Made by a program: the position numbers and the translations under genes. A DNA stretch of 38,970 bases from an uncultured Oscillospiraceae bacterium. Lineage in GTDB: Bacteria; Bacillota; Clostridia; Oscillospirales; Oscillospiraceae. The notes below the pieces were generated by a model. That model worked only from the letters and a program-made list of their open reading frames with translations. It was not told the origin of the DNA and searched no databases. The DNA lies in contig CATKZW010000030.1 of NCBI GenBank assembly GCA_949841465.1, forward strand, positions 1-38,970. Reading direction: 5' to 3'. Position 1 is the first letter of the stretch, and the number at the start of each line of letters is the position of its first letter. This document shows positions 1 to 6,913 of this stretch, one piece after another.

Positions 1-116
1 AGGTCATCGACGCCATGGGGGCGGTGGGCCGTGCCCTGCCCGCCTCCCTGCGGGAGACCGGCGAGGGCGGGCTGGCCGCCACCCCCACCGGGCGGAGAAT
101 CGCGGAGGGGCGGTAA
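1..116 (+). CDS. sdaAA: L-serine ammonia-lyase, alpha subunit (C-terminal end only)
   Basis: Only the last 37 codons are inside the window, read from position 3 to the TAA at 114-116. The translation contains [19 protein letters not shown] followed by GLAATPTG. This matches, from memory of the family, the conserved C-terminus of the alpha chain of iron-sulfur L-serine dehydratase, which deaminates L-serine to pyruvate using a [4Fe-4S] cluster. The cluster-binding cysteines lie upstream and cannot be checked. The stop is 4 bp before the next start, and the AGGGG inside its last codons probably serves as the ribosome binding site of that gene, so the two are likely co-transcribed. The assignment rests on a short segment, but the [13 protein letters not shown] pairing is characteristic. 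Confidence 0.75.
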   Translation, partial: VIDAMGAVGRALPASLRETGEGGLAATPTGRRIAEGR

Positions 117-120
117 GCCC

Positions 121-978
121 ATGAACGTATTGGTTTTGGGCGCCGGCGGGCTGGCCGGGTCCGCCATCGCAAAGGAGCTCCGGGCAAACGGACATACCGT
201 GTCCGGCACCTGCCGGACCGCCTCGCCAGGCTATGACAGCGATCCCGCCATGCTCCGTTTTGATCTGGATGAACCGCAATCCATCGTGCCTCTTTTGGAG
301 AAAACCCGCCCGGACACCGTGATATCCTGTCTGCGCGGAGACTTTGACCGCCAATTGGAGGCCCATGGACTCCTGGCGGATTTCATGCACCGGCATCACG
401 GAACGCTCATCTACCTGTCTACGGCCAATGTGTTCGACGGCGATCTGTCCCGTCCCCACTATGAGGGCGACCCGCTTTGCTCCGACAGCACATACGGGCA
501 GTTCAAAATCGCGTGCGAACAGCTTTTGCAGGACCGTTTGGGGCGGAGCTGCATCATCCTGCGTCCCCCGGAAATCTGGGGCAGAAGCTGTCCCAGGCTC
601 CGCGCCCTGATGCAAAGCTGCCAGGGGGGCGACCCGCTCCGGACCTATGAAAACATGTTCGTCAACTATGCCACGGACGTACAGATTGCCCGGTGGACCG
701 CGTTTATTCTGGAGCATGACCTGCGGGGCGTGTTCCACGTGGGAACGCAGGACACCTCCGGCTACACCGAATTTTTGGACCGGCTGTCGGGCCGTCTTGG
801 CCTGCCCCGCCCCGGCTATGACGTGACCCAGAACGATACCCAGGCGTATCAGGCCGTCCTTCCCGGCCGAAAAGACATCCCCGCCGCCCTGCAGCTGTCT
901 GTGAATGATGTGCTGACCTATTTGTCAGAGGGCTTTGCGGCGCGGCATCCCGAAAAAATCAGACCCGCTGTCAATTGA
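121..978 (+). CDS. RmlD-like NAD(P)-dependent sugar nucleotide reductase/epimerase (SDR family)
   Basis: A 285-residue extended short-chain dehydrogenase. The N-terminus MNVLVLGAGGLAGSAIAKEL is a Rossmann nucleotide-binding loop. LSTANVFDG near residues 100-108 supplies the catalytic Ser/Thr region, and YGQFK (about residues 124-128) is the catalytic YxxxK. This layout fits dTDP-4-dehydrorhamnose reductase (RmlD) relatives, but no other dTDP-rhamnose genes are nearby, so the substrate is unknown. The ATG at 121 is preferred to an in-frame ATG at 31, because the upstream stretch is the sdaAA coding end and a GGAGGGG precedes 121. The stop codon lies inside the stem of the terminator that follows. 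Confidence 0.8.
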   Translation: MNVLVLGAGGLAGSAIAKELRANGHTVSGTCRTASPGYDSDPAMLRFDLDEPQSIVPLLEKTRPDTVISCLRGDFDRQLEAHGLLADFMHRHHGTLIYLSTANVFDGDLSRPHYEGDPLCSDSTYGQFKIACEQLLQDRLGRSCIILRPPEIWGRSCPRLRALMQSCQGGDPLRTYENMFVNYATDVQIARWTAFILEHDLRGVFHVGTQDTSGYTEFLDRLSGRLGLPRPGYDVTQNDTQAYQAVLPGRKDIPAALQLSVNDVLTYLSEGFAARHPEKIRPAVN

Positions 979-995
979 CAGCGGGCCCGCTTTTT
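964..995. terminator. Intrinsic terminator between convergent genes
   Basis: CCCGCTGTCA (964-973) pairs with TGACAGCGGG (976-985). On the plus strand this is followed by a short spacer and five T; on the minus strand it is followed by a T-rich run. It can therefore end both the reductase transcript and the small minus-strand gene at 1028-1240. The reductase TGA is inside the stem. Confidence 0.75.
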
Positions 996-1027
996 GGTAA
1001 GGTATGCTTATCCGGATGTAGGCTGCT

Positions 1028-1240
1028 TTACAGCTTCTTCAGGTCCGACATCACGCTGTTGATCATCATGCCCGGCACCCAGCCGGCCATGAAGTCCCGC
1101 AGCTGCTCCAGCGTCACCGTGCGGGCGGCCCCCTTCACCGGGTGCTTGGCCAGCATGGGGATGCGCTTTTGGAACACCGCCCGGCTTTTCGGGTCGTCCC
1201 ACAGTTCGCCCAGCGTGATTTTATCGTTTTTCAGGTCCAT
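1028..1240 (-). CDS. Small 70-residue protein, uncharacterised (GH-tail-like domain)
   Basis: A 70-codon gene with a strong ribosome binding site (GGAGGTG about 7 bases before the ATG at 1240), convergent with the RmlD-like gene. The protein reads MDLKNDKITLGELWDDPKSR at its start and has TLEQLRDFMAG in the middle. It has no signal peptide or membrane segment. The pattern 'TxLGELWDDPKA..VxxKxxPxLxxHP......TLEQL' recalls, from memory, a short helical domain attached to the C-terminus of some Clostridia glycoside hydrolases, here standing alone. That resemblance is unverified and the function is unknown. The ribosome binding site and terminator make it a real gene rather than a shadow ORF. Confidence 0.65.
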   Translation of the reverse strand: MDLKNDKITLGELWDDPKSRAVFQKRIPMLAKHPVKGAARTVTLEQLRDFMAGWVPGMMINSVMSDLKKL

Positions 1241-1337
1241 AAAATTTCACCTCCAGAAACATACTATGCGCCAGGGGGCGCAGGCTGACATCGTTTGTTT
1301 TACAAAACCGGCACACCGTATAAGAAAGGAGCCCACC

Positions 1338-2234
1338 ATGACAAAACGCAGACAAAGAAAACCAAAAGGCCACGAATGGCGGAATGTTGAAAATAAAAAG
1401 CTGGTATACACCGTCTACTTTATACTGCGGCTGTCGGTGGTGCTCATGCTGGTAGCCCAGTTCTTCAACCAGAACTACGAGAACGTACTGCTGTGCGTGC
1501 TCACTCTGGTACTGTTCATGCTGCCTTCCGCCTTCGAGCGGCGGCTGCACATCGACCTGCCGGACACGCTGGAAATCATCATCCTGCTGTTCATCTACGC
1601 CGCCGAAATTCTGGGTGAGATCAGCGACTACTACATCGAGTTCCCCTTCTGGGACGCCATGCTCCACACCATGAACGGCTTTTTATGCGCCGCCATCGGC
1701 TTCGCCCTGGTGGATATCCTCAACCGGGAGGAAAAGGTGTCCCTTCACCTGTCCCCCTTTTTCATGGCGGTGGTGGCGTTCTGCTTCTCCATGACAATCG
1801 GCGTACTGTGGGAGTTCTTTGAGTTCTCCATGGACCAGTTCCTGCTGTTCGACATGCAGAAGGACACTGTCGTCAACACCATCTCCACCGTCAATCTGGA
1901 CCCCAACCACGGCACCACCGCCGTCGTCGTCAAAGGGATTCAGGATGTGATCCTAGTGCTGGATGACGGCACACAGATGCCCCTGGGCCTGGGCGGCTAC
2001 TTGGACGTGGGCATCATCGACACCATGAAGGACCTGTTCGTCAACTTCATCGGCGCGGCAGTGTTCTCCGCCATCGGCTACTTCTATGTGAAGGGCCGGG
2101 GCAAGGGCAGCTTCGCCACCCGGTTTATCCCCCGCTTCCAGCGCAGGCCCGCCGCCCAGGAAACGGCGGCCCAAGGCGTCTCCGCCCCTGACGGGCAGGA
2201 GCAGAGCCCGACAGAGGGCCAAAAGCCTGAATAA
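1338..2234 (+). CDS. Multi-pass membrane protein, DUF2238/YjdF-like
   Basis: A 298-residue protein with a basic N-terminus (TKRRQRKPKGHEWR) and several hydrophobic spans, at about residues 25-45, 50-65, 75-90, 110-130, 140-160 and 230-250. The spans carry conserved-looking polar motifs, FWDAMLHTMNG and WEFFEFSMD, inside or at the edge of the membrane. The Asp/His and Trp-Glu pattern resembles DUF2238 membrane proteins, whose function is not established. The tail after residue 265 is polar, low-complexity and probably cytosolic. The start at 1338 follows AGAAAGGAG. It is divergent from the small gene at 1240; a TGCGCC/GGCGCA hairpin lies between them at 1266-1281. It is followed 66 bp later by a DUF1540 gene in the same direction. 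Confidence 0.65.
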   Translation: MTKRRQRKPKGHEWRNVENKKLVYTVYFILRLSVVLMLVAQFFNQNYENVLLCVLTLVLFMLPSAFERRLHIDLPDTLEIIILLFIYAAEILGEISDYYIEFPFWDAMLHTMNGFLCAAIGFALVDILNREEKVSLHLSPFFMAVVAFCFSMTIGVLWEFFEFSMDQFLLFDMQKDTVVNTISTVNLDPNHGTTAVVVKGIQDVILVLDDGTQMPLGLGGYLDVGIIDTMKDLFVNFIGAAVFSAIGYFYVKGRGKGSFATRFIPRFQRRPAAQETAAQGVSAPDGQEQSPTEGQKPE

Positions 2235-2300
2235 CCTATCCCACGCCGGGGCATACTCCTCTTGGTATTCAAAACATCCGAATACAAGGAGGAACCAATC

Positions 2301-2486
2301 ATGATAAACCAGACCAATCCCAGCATCAAGTGCTCCGTGAACAGCTGCACCTACCACAAGGATCAGCGCTGCACCCTGAACGAGATTCAGGTGGGCCACT
2401 GCCAAAACAGCGTGTGCGACTGCAAGGAGACCGAGTGCGCCTCCTTCAAGCTGGGCGACCACGGCACCAGCTGCGGCTGCAAATAA
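2301..2486 (+). CDS. Small cysteine-rich DUF1540 protein
   Basis: A 61-residue protein with nine cysteines (11, 16, 24, 34, 39, 41, 46, 58, 60) and the CxxxxCxYxxxxxC...C...CASF layout of DUF1540, a small Clostridia and Bacilli family thought to bind a metal. An AAGGAGG (2287-2293) sits 7 bases before the ATG. The upstream TTG-initiated extension is not supported. The TYHK..C and CDCKETECASF segments are typical. Its function is unknown. A strong terminator follows at once, so it ends a transcription unit, either alone or with the membrane protein upstream. Confidence 0.75.
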   Translation: MINQTNPSIKCSVNSCTYHKDQRCTLNEIQVGHCQNSVCDCKETECASFKLGDHGTSCGCK

Positions 2487-2498
2487 CCGCGTCAATGA

Positions 2499-2532
2499 GA
2501 CGGGGAGGGCAATCGCCCTTCCCGTCTTGTTG
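2499..2532 (+). terminator. Intrinsic terminator after DUF1540 gene
   Basis: GACGGGGAGGGC (2499-2510) and GCCCTTCCCGTC (2515-2526) form a 12-bp stem with loop AATC, followed by TTGTT. It separates the DUF1540 gene from the ilvB leader. Confidence 0.8.
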
Positions 2533-2612
2533 ACAAAAGGGCAAAAACACGGACGAATAACCTTTTAAACTTTGGCTGAGTGTTGAAATTTATACATTCC
2601 AAAACTTTTAGA

Positions 2613-2644
2613 TTGACAAATGACGTTCAAAGATTTATTATAAT
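2613..2644 (+). promoter_or_regulatory. Sigma-A type promoter for the ilvB T-box leader
   Basis: TTGACA at 2613-2618. A 17-bp spacer leads to TATTAT (2636-2641), or a 20-bp spacer to the consensus TATAAT (2639-2644). It is positioned just upstream of the structured leader. Confidence 0.7.
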
Positions 2645-2654
2645 TTCAATACGC

Positions 2655-2897
2655 AAAAATATGTGATGAACAGGCGAGTAGTCCCCTGGCGCAAGCCCAG
2701 AGAGAAGGCGGTTGGTGCGAGTCTTCATGAGCCAGGCGGATGAAGGTCCCCTGTGAGCAGTCCGGCTGAACGCGCAGTCCAGTAGGCTGGAACGGCTGGC
2801 CGCCGTTATCGGCCTTGAGCGTCCCCCTGGGGGGAAATTTAGGTGGTACCGCGGAGCGTGGCTTCGTCCTATTGTTGGACAGGTCGTGCTCTTTTTT
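2655..2897 (+). promoter_or_regulatory. T-box riboswitch leader controlling ilvB
   Basis: The T-box sequence AGGTGGTACCGCGGAGC lies at 2841-2857, matching the conserved antiterminator motif that pairs with uncharged tRNA acceptor ends. It overlaps a terminator whose stem includes GAGC...GTCC and GGAC...GCTC, ending in TTTTTT at 2892-2897. Stem I is visible: ACAGG pairs with CCTGT and CCTGGC pairs with GCCAGG, enclosing an internal loop with AGTA on the 5' side and GATGAAGGTCC (about 2739-2749) on the 3' side. The specifier codon should lie there; GTC (Val) and GGT overlap, and Val fits the gene. Known mechanism: uncharged tRNA stabilises the antiterminator and allows ilvB expression. Confidence 0.9.
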
Positions 2898-2925
2898 CAT
2901 TTCCGATTTAAGGAGGTTTCCAATT

Positions 2926-4635
2926 ATGCTGATGAAAGGGTCCCAGATTGTGATGGAGTGCCTGCTGGAGCAGGGCGTGGACACGGTGTTCGGCTATCCC
3001 GGCGGCACGATTCTGAACATCTACGACGAGTTCGAGCTCCACGGCTACAACCAGAAAATCCGCCACTACCTTACCGCCCACGAGCAGGGCGCGTCCCACG
3101 CCGCCGACGGCTACGCCCGGTCCACGGGGAAGGTGGGCGTGTGCTTCGCCACCTCCGGCCCCGGGGCCACCAACCTGGTCACCGGCATCGCCACGGCTTA
3201 CTATGATTCCTCCCCGGTGGTGTGCATCACCGTGAATGTGGCCGACAGCCTGATGGGCAAAGACACCTTTCAGGAGGTGGACATCACCGGGATTACCATG
3301 CCCATCACCAAGTGCAATTTCCTGGTGAAGGACGTGAACGAACTGGCCGACGTCATCCGGGAGGCCTTTGCCATCGCCCGTTCCGGCCGCCCCGGCCCGG
3401 TGCTCATCGACATTACCAAAAATGTCACCGCCGCGGAAGCGGAGTACGAGTATCTCCCCGTATCCGAGCACCCCAACCATGGACGTCTGGCTACCTTACT
3501 GCGCCGATCCAACCGGGAGATCAAGATACCCGAGCCCGATCAGGGCGACATCGACAAGCTGCTGGAGCTCATCGCCCAGTCCCAGCGCCCCATGGTGCTG
3601 GTGGGAGGCGGCGTGATCCGCTCCAAAGGGGCGGTGCCCGAGTTCCGCAGGTTTATCGAGACGCTGGACGCCCCCGTGGGCTCCACCATCATGGGCGGCG
3701 GCGCGTGCCCTGGCAATCACCCGCTGTTTACCGGCATGGTGGGCATGCACGGCTCCCACGCCTCCAACATGGCCACCGCCGAGTGCGACCTGCTCATCGC
3801 CATCGGCTGCCGCTTCTCCGACCGGGTGGCCACCGATCCCCCCTCCTTCGCTAAAAACGCCAAAATTGTCCACATTGATATCGACCGGGCGGAGATCGAC
3901 AAGAACGTCAAGACCTACCACCACATCATCGGCGACGCCCGCCGGGTGCTGGAGCTGCTGAACGCCGGCCTGGAGCAGCACGACTACACCGCCTGGAAGG
4001 CCCAGGTGTTCGCACGGAAGGAGCTGCCGCTGAAAAAGGACGACATTCTCCATGCCCACGAGATTCTGGAGACCATCTCCGACCTCACCAACGGCGACGC
4101 CATTATCGCCACCGACGTGGGCCAGCACCAGATGTGGTCCTGCCAGTATTACCACTTCTCCCGTCCCGGCCAGCTGCTCACCAGCGGCGGCTTCGGCACC
4201 ATGGGCTTTGGCCTGGGGGCCGCCATGGGGGCCAAGGTGGGCAACCCGGACAAGGTGGTGGTCCACTGCACCGGGGACGGCTGCTTCCGCATGAACTGCC
4301 ACGAGCTGGCCACGGTGGAGCACTATGACATCCCGGTCATCACCGTTATTTTCGATAACCGCACCCTGGGCATGGTCCGGCAGTGGCAGAACCTGATCTA
4401 CGATAAGCGCTTCTCCCAGACCACCCTGGACCGCGGCCCGGACTTCGTGAAGCTGGCAGAGGCCTACGGCCTCAAGGGCTTCCGCGCCAAAAACCAGGCC
4501 GAATTTGCGGACGCGTTCAAACAGGCGCTGGAGGCGGGCTGCGGCTGCGTCATCGACTGCGCCATCGATATCGACGCCATGGTCCACCCCATGGTCAGCG
4601 GCGGCACCCCCGTCACCGATTTCCTGCTGCACTGA
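2926..4635 (+). CDS. ilvB: Acetolactate synthase, large (catalytic) subunit
   Basis: A 569-residue thiamine-diphosphate enzyme that condenses two pyruvates, or pyruvate with 2-oxobutyrate, in the first common step of valine/leucine and isoleucine synthesis. Visible motifs: GYPGGTIL (about 23-30), the catalytic glutamate in HEQGASHAADGYAR (Glu53), SGPGATN, FQEVD (the QE preceding the second-domain loop), and the ThDP/Mg2+ motif GDGCFRMNCHE starting at Gly450. Its length is normal for the family. The ATG at 2926 is preferred because AAGGAGG lies 8 bases upstream and translation should not begin inside the T-box leader. Expression is controlled by that leader. The regulatory subunit gene ilvN follows after 139 bp, which contain a degenerate copy of the intergenic repeat. 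Confidence 0.97.
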   Translation: MLMKGSQIVMECLLEQGVDTVFGYPGGTILNIYDEFELHGYNQKIRHYLTAHEQGASHAADGYARSTGKVGVCFATSGPGATNLVTGIATAYYDSSPVVCITVNVADSLMGKDTFQEVDITGITMPITKCNFLVKDVNELADVIREAFAIARSGRPGPVLIDITKNVTAAEAEYEYLPVSEHPNHGRLATLLRRSNREIKIPEPDQGDIDKLLELIAQSQRPMVLVGGGVIRSKGAVPEFRRFIETLDAPVGSTIMGGGACPGNHPLFTGMVGMHGSHASNMATAECDLLIAIGCRFSDRVATDPPSFAKNAKIVHIDIDRAEIDKNVKTYHHIIGDARRVLELLNAGLEQHDYTAWKAQVFARKELPLKKDDILHAHEILETISDLTNGDAIIATDVGQHQMWSCQYYHFSRPGQLLTSGGFGTMGFGLGAAMGAKVGNPDKVVVHCTGDGCFRMNCHELATVEHYDIPVITVIFDNRTLGMVRQWQNLIYDKRFSQTTLDRGPDFVKLAEAYGLKGFRAKNQAEFADAFKQALEAGCGCVIDCAIDIDAMVHPMVSGGTPVTDFLLH

Positions 4636-4637
4636 CG

Positions 4638-4670
4638 CTCCTTTTTCTTGAAAGGAAAAGAACTTTTGCA
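4638..4670. repeat. Post-stop repeat, copy A (degenerate)
   Basis: Two bases after the ilvB stop lies a T-rich/A-rich partial palindrome (CTTTTTCTTGAAAGGAAAAG) followed by AAAAGAACTTTTGCACCG. It has the same order as the better-preserved copies at 9379-9429, 29607-29663 and 35667-35738: gene stop, T/A hairpin, then AAAAGAACTTTT and a CCG-containing tail. It is the most degraded copy. Confidence 0.5.
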
Positions 4671-4774
4671 CCGTTGCGGACGCAGTACTCACACTTTTGT
4701 TTACGGTCGACCACGTTACGATGCAGCCATCGACAAGAATTCACTTAATTCTATATGAGGAGTGAGAAATCCCC

Positions 4775-5335
4775 ATGTTAACCACCATCAAGCGCCACAC
4801 CCTGTCCGTGCTGGTGGAAAACTCCGCCGGTGTGCTCAGCCAGGTGTCCCGGCTGTTCTCCCGGAAGGGCTACAACATCGAGTCCCTGGCGGTTGGCACC
4901 ACCGACGACCCCGAGGTGTCCCGCATCACTATCGAGGTGATGTGCGGCGAGCAGCAGATCGGCCAGATCATCAACCAGCTGCGCAAGCAGTTCTCCGTAT
5001 ACTCCGTCCGGCTGCTGCCGCCGGAGCAGTCCATCCGCCGGGAACTGGTGCTCATCAAAGTGAAGGCGGAAAGCCGGGAGGTCCGCAACGAGGTCATCCA
5101 GATCGCCAACATCTTCCGGGCCTCCATTATTGACGTGTCCACCCGGAGCCTGACGCTGGCCATCATCGGGCAGGAGTCCAAGGACGACGCATTGGAAAAG
5201 CTGCTGTCTGAGTTCGGCATACTGGAGCTGGTGCGCACCGGCATGGTGGCCCTGGAGCGCGGCGAGGCCACTATCCGCAACAATTCCAGCAACAAAGTGC
5301 GGGATGAGTTCGATCTGGGTAAGAATATCCTCTGA
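4775..5335 (+). CDS. ilvN: Acetolactate synthase, small (regulatory) subunit
   Basis: A 186-residue regulatory partner of IlvB. The N-terminal ACT domain (HTLSVLVENSAGVLSQVSRL, GYNIESLAVG, about 8-75) binds valine for feedback inhibition in known homologues. The C-terminal ALS_ss_C domain follows (IRRELVLIKV..., about 85-160). Its length is normal. The ribosome binding site is GAGGAG, about 11 bases before the ATG. The last 79 bp, including the stop, are present again at 5465-5543 with only synonymous differences, so the current 3' end may not be the ancestral one. ilvC follows downstream with a 321-bp gap. Confidence 0.95.
   Translation: MLTTIKRHTLSVLVENSAGVLSQVSRLFSRKGYNIESLAVGTTDDPEVSRITIEVMCGEQQIGQIINQLRKQFSVYSVRLLPPEQSIRRELVLIKVKAESREVRNEVIQIANIFRASIIDVSTRSLTLAIIGQESKDDALEKLLSEFGILELVRTGMVALERGEATIRNNSSNKVRDEFDLGKNIL
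5257..5335 (+). repeat. ilvN 3'-end duplication, copy 1 (inside ilvN)
   Basis: Seventy-nine bases that encode the ilvN C-terminus (RGEATIRNNSSNKVRDEFDL and onward to the stop). The segment differs from copy 2 at six positions by eye, all synonymous, including TGA versus TAA. Confidence 0.9.
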
Positions 5336-5464
5336 GCCGCGCTCCCTCGCGCCAAGTGGCGCGTACAAGTGTTTTGCCGCAGGCAAAACCTTGAAATCGA
5401 CGGGATTTATTCCCGGCGATTTGAGATAAATTACGGGGTCCCCGCCGCGCCTGCGCGGTGGGGC
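5336..5464. repeat. 129-bp hairpin-rich insert between the two ilvN tails
   Basis: No coding potential is seen. Four consecutive stem-loops fill the segment: CGCGCCA/TGGCGCG (5348-5363); GTTTTGCC/GGCAAAAC (5371-5389); a 12-bp stem with one mismatch (5394-5422); and CCCCGCCGCGC/GCGCGGTGGGG (5440-5463). The last abuts copy 2 of the ilvN tail. Such packing suggests a small structured mobile element or an RNA, but no known family was recognised. Confidence 0.65.
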
Positions 5465-5543
5465 GCGCGGCGAGGCCACCATCCGCAACAATTCCAGCAA
5501 CAAGGTGCGGGACGAATTCGATCTGGGTAAGAATATCCTGTAA
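5465..5543 (+). pseudogene. ilvN 3'-end duplication, copy 2 (orphan gene tail)
   Basis: This repeats the last 25 codons and stop of ilvN, out of frame with ilvN by the 208-bp offset and lacking any start. All six differences from copy 1 fall at synonymous positions, so this copy seems to have evolved as real coding sequence before being cut off. It is either the ancestral gene end displaced by an insertion or a piece brought in by recombination. Confidence 0.85.
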
Positions 5544-5559
5544 GTCAGCCCCGAGATTG

Positions 5560-5600
5560 TATCACAGTTATCATTCTTTTGTTCTGCTCTGTGATATGAT
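5560..5600 (+). promoter_or_regulatory. Inverted repeat and possible promoter ahead of ilvC
   Basis: TATCACAG (5560-5567) and CTGTGATA (5589-5596) form a perfect 8-bp inverted repeat with a 21-nt gap. The right arm overlaps a possible -10 TATGAT (5595-5600), with only a weak -35. It could be an operator for a separate ilvC promoter. No regulator is assigned. Confidence 0.4.
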
Positions 5601-5656
5601 ATTCTGCAAGGCGGTTACCCATTAATTTCAATTTATATATTTGAGGAGTGTTTACC

Positions 5657-6676
5657 ATGGCAAAAATGTATTACGAGAAGGACTGCGACCTGAGCTACCT
5701 GAAGGGCAAGAAGATCGCCATCATCGGCTACGGCTCCCAGGGCCACGCCCACGCGCTGAACCTGAAGGACTCCGGCTGTGACGTGTGCGTCGGCCTGCGG
5801 GAGGGCTCCAAGAACTGGGCCGGCGCCGAGAAGGCCGGGCTGGCGGTCAAGACCGTCCCCGCCGCCGCCCAGTGGGCGGATATCGTGATGATGCTCATCA
5901 ACGACGAGGCGCAGGCCGAGGTCTATCAGAAGGATATCGCCCCCTACATGACCGAGGGCAAGGCCCTGGCCTTCGCCCACGGCTTCAACATCCGCTATCA
6001 GCAGATTATCCCCCCCGCCGGCGTGGACGTGTTCATGGCCGCCCCCAAGGGGCCCGGCCACACCGTGCGCTCCACCTATGTGGCGGGCAAGGGCGTGCCC
6101 TGCCTGGTGGCCGTGGAGCAGGACGCCACCGGCCACGCCTACCAGATCGCCCTGGCCTACATCGCGGGCATCGGCGGCGCCCGGGCGGGCGTGATGGAAA
6201 CCACCTTCCACGACGAGACCGAGACCGATCTGTTCGGTGAGCAGACCGTGCTGTGCGGCGGCGTGGTGGACCTGATGCGCTGCGGCTTCGAGGTGCTGGT
6301 GGAGGCCGGTTACGAGCCGGAGAACGCCTACTTTGAGTGCATCCACGAGATGAAGCTCATCATCGACCTCATCAACAAGGGCGGCGTGGCGGCCATGAAC
6401 TACTCCATCTCCGACACCGCCGAGTTCGGCGAGTACGTCAGCGGCCCCCGGGTCATCCCCCACGAGGAGACCAAGGCCCGCATGCGCGCCGTCCTCTCCG
6501 ATATTCAGGACGGCACCTTCGCCGGCAAATGGATCGCAGAGAACAAGAACGGCCGCACCTTCTTCAACTCCAAGCGCGACCAGCTCAAGAAGCACCAGAT
6601 GGAAATCGTGGGCGGTGAACTGCGCAAGAACATGATCTGGGGCGGCGACTCCGACCTGGATACCGCGTCCAACTAA
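5657..6676 (+). CDS. ilvC: Ketol-acid reductoisomerase (class I, NADPH type likely)
   Basis: A 339-residue enzyme that converts acetolactate or acetohydroxybutyrate by alkyl migration and NAD(P)H reduction, the second step of branched-chain amino acid synthesis. Motifs: [13 protein letters not shown] near the N-terminus, a cofactor-specificity loop [13 protein letters not shown] (Arg and Ser positions, typical of NADPH users), [10 protein letters not shown], and the metal-binding stretch [11 protein letters not shown] (Asp191, Glu195), followed by [12 protein letters not shown]. Its length is that of short class I enzymes. The ATG at 5657 is chosen over an in-frame GTG at 5648, because GAGGAG (5643-5648) is its ribosome binding site. 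It ends in a very strong hairpin. Confidence 0.97.
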   Translation: MAKMYYEKDCDLSYLKGKKIAIIGYGSQGHAHALNLKDSGCDVCVGLREGSKNWAGAEKAGLAVKTVPAAAQWADIVMMLINDEAQAEVYQKDIAPYMTEGKALAFAHGFNIRYQQIIPPAGVDVFMAAPKGPGHTVRSTYVAGKGVPCLVAVEQDATGHAYQIALAYIAGIGGARAGVMETTFHDETETDLFGEQTVLCGGVVDLMRCGFEVLVEAGYEPENAYFECIHEMKLIIDLINKGGVAAMNYSISDTAEFGEYVSGPRVIPHEETKARMRAVLSDIQDGTFAGKWIAENKNGRTFFNSKRDQLKKHQMEIVGGELRKNMIWGGDSDLDTASN

Positions 6677-6683
6677 GTTCAGA

Positions 6684-6725
6684 GCATAGAGAATCCCCCG
6701 GCCCAAGCCGGGGGATTCTCTATGC
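6684..6725. terminator. 19-bp stem hairpin after ilvC
   Basis: The GCATAGAGAATCCCCCGGC arm (6684-6702) pairs perfectly with 6707-6725 across a 4-nt loop. There is no T run on either side, so it may act by stabilising mRNA ends or terminate less efficiently than a canonical site. Confidence 0.7.
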
Positions 6726-6843
6726 CGTGGGAAGATTATCAAACTGAAACGGGCATTTTCCTGAAAAATTTTTGAGTGGAGGCAGTGGGAGGTTTCCGCA
6801 CCCATATGGCCATAAAGACCCTGCTGGATTTCACGGTACGCAA

Positions 6844-6895
6844 AGGACAAAGCCTGTCACCTCTGCTGCGGCACGGTAAGCACTGGCTTTGTCCT
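6844..6895 (-). terminator. Possible terminator of the MATE gene
   Basis: AGGACAAAGCC (6844-6854) and GGCTTTGTCCT (6885-6895) form an 11-bp stem with a long loop. On the minus strand the stem is followed by TTTG. It lies 18 bases past the MATE stop. The remaining bases, 6726-6843, hold no recognisable feature. Confidence 0.5.
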
Positions 6896-6913
6896 GTTTC
6901 CTTGCTTTTGCAA

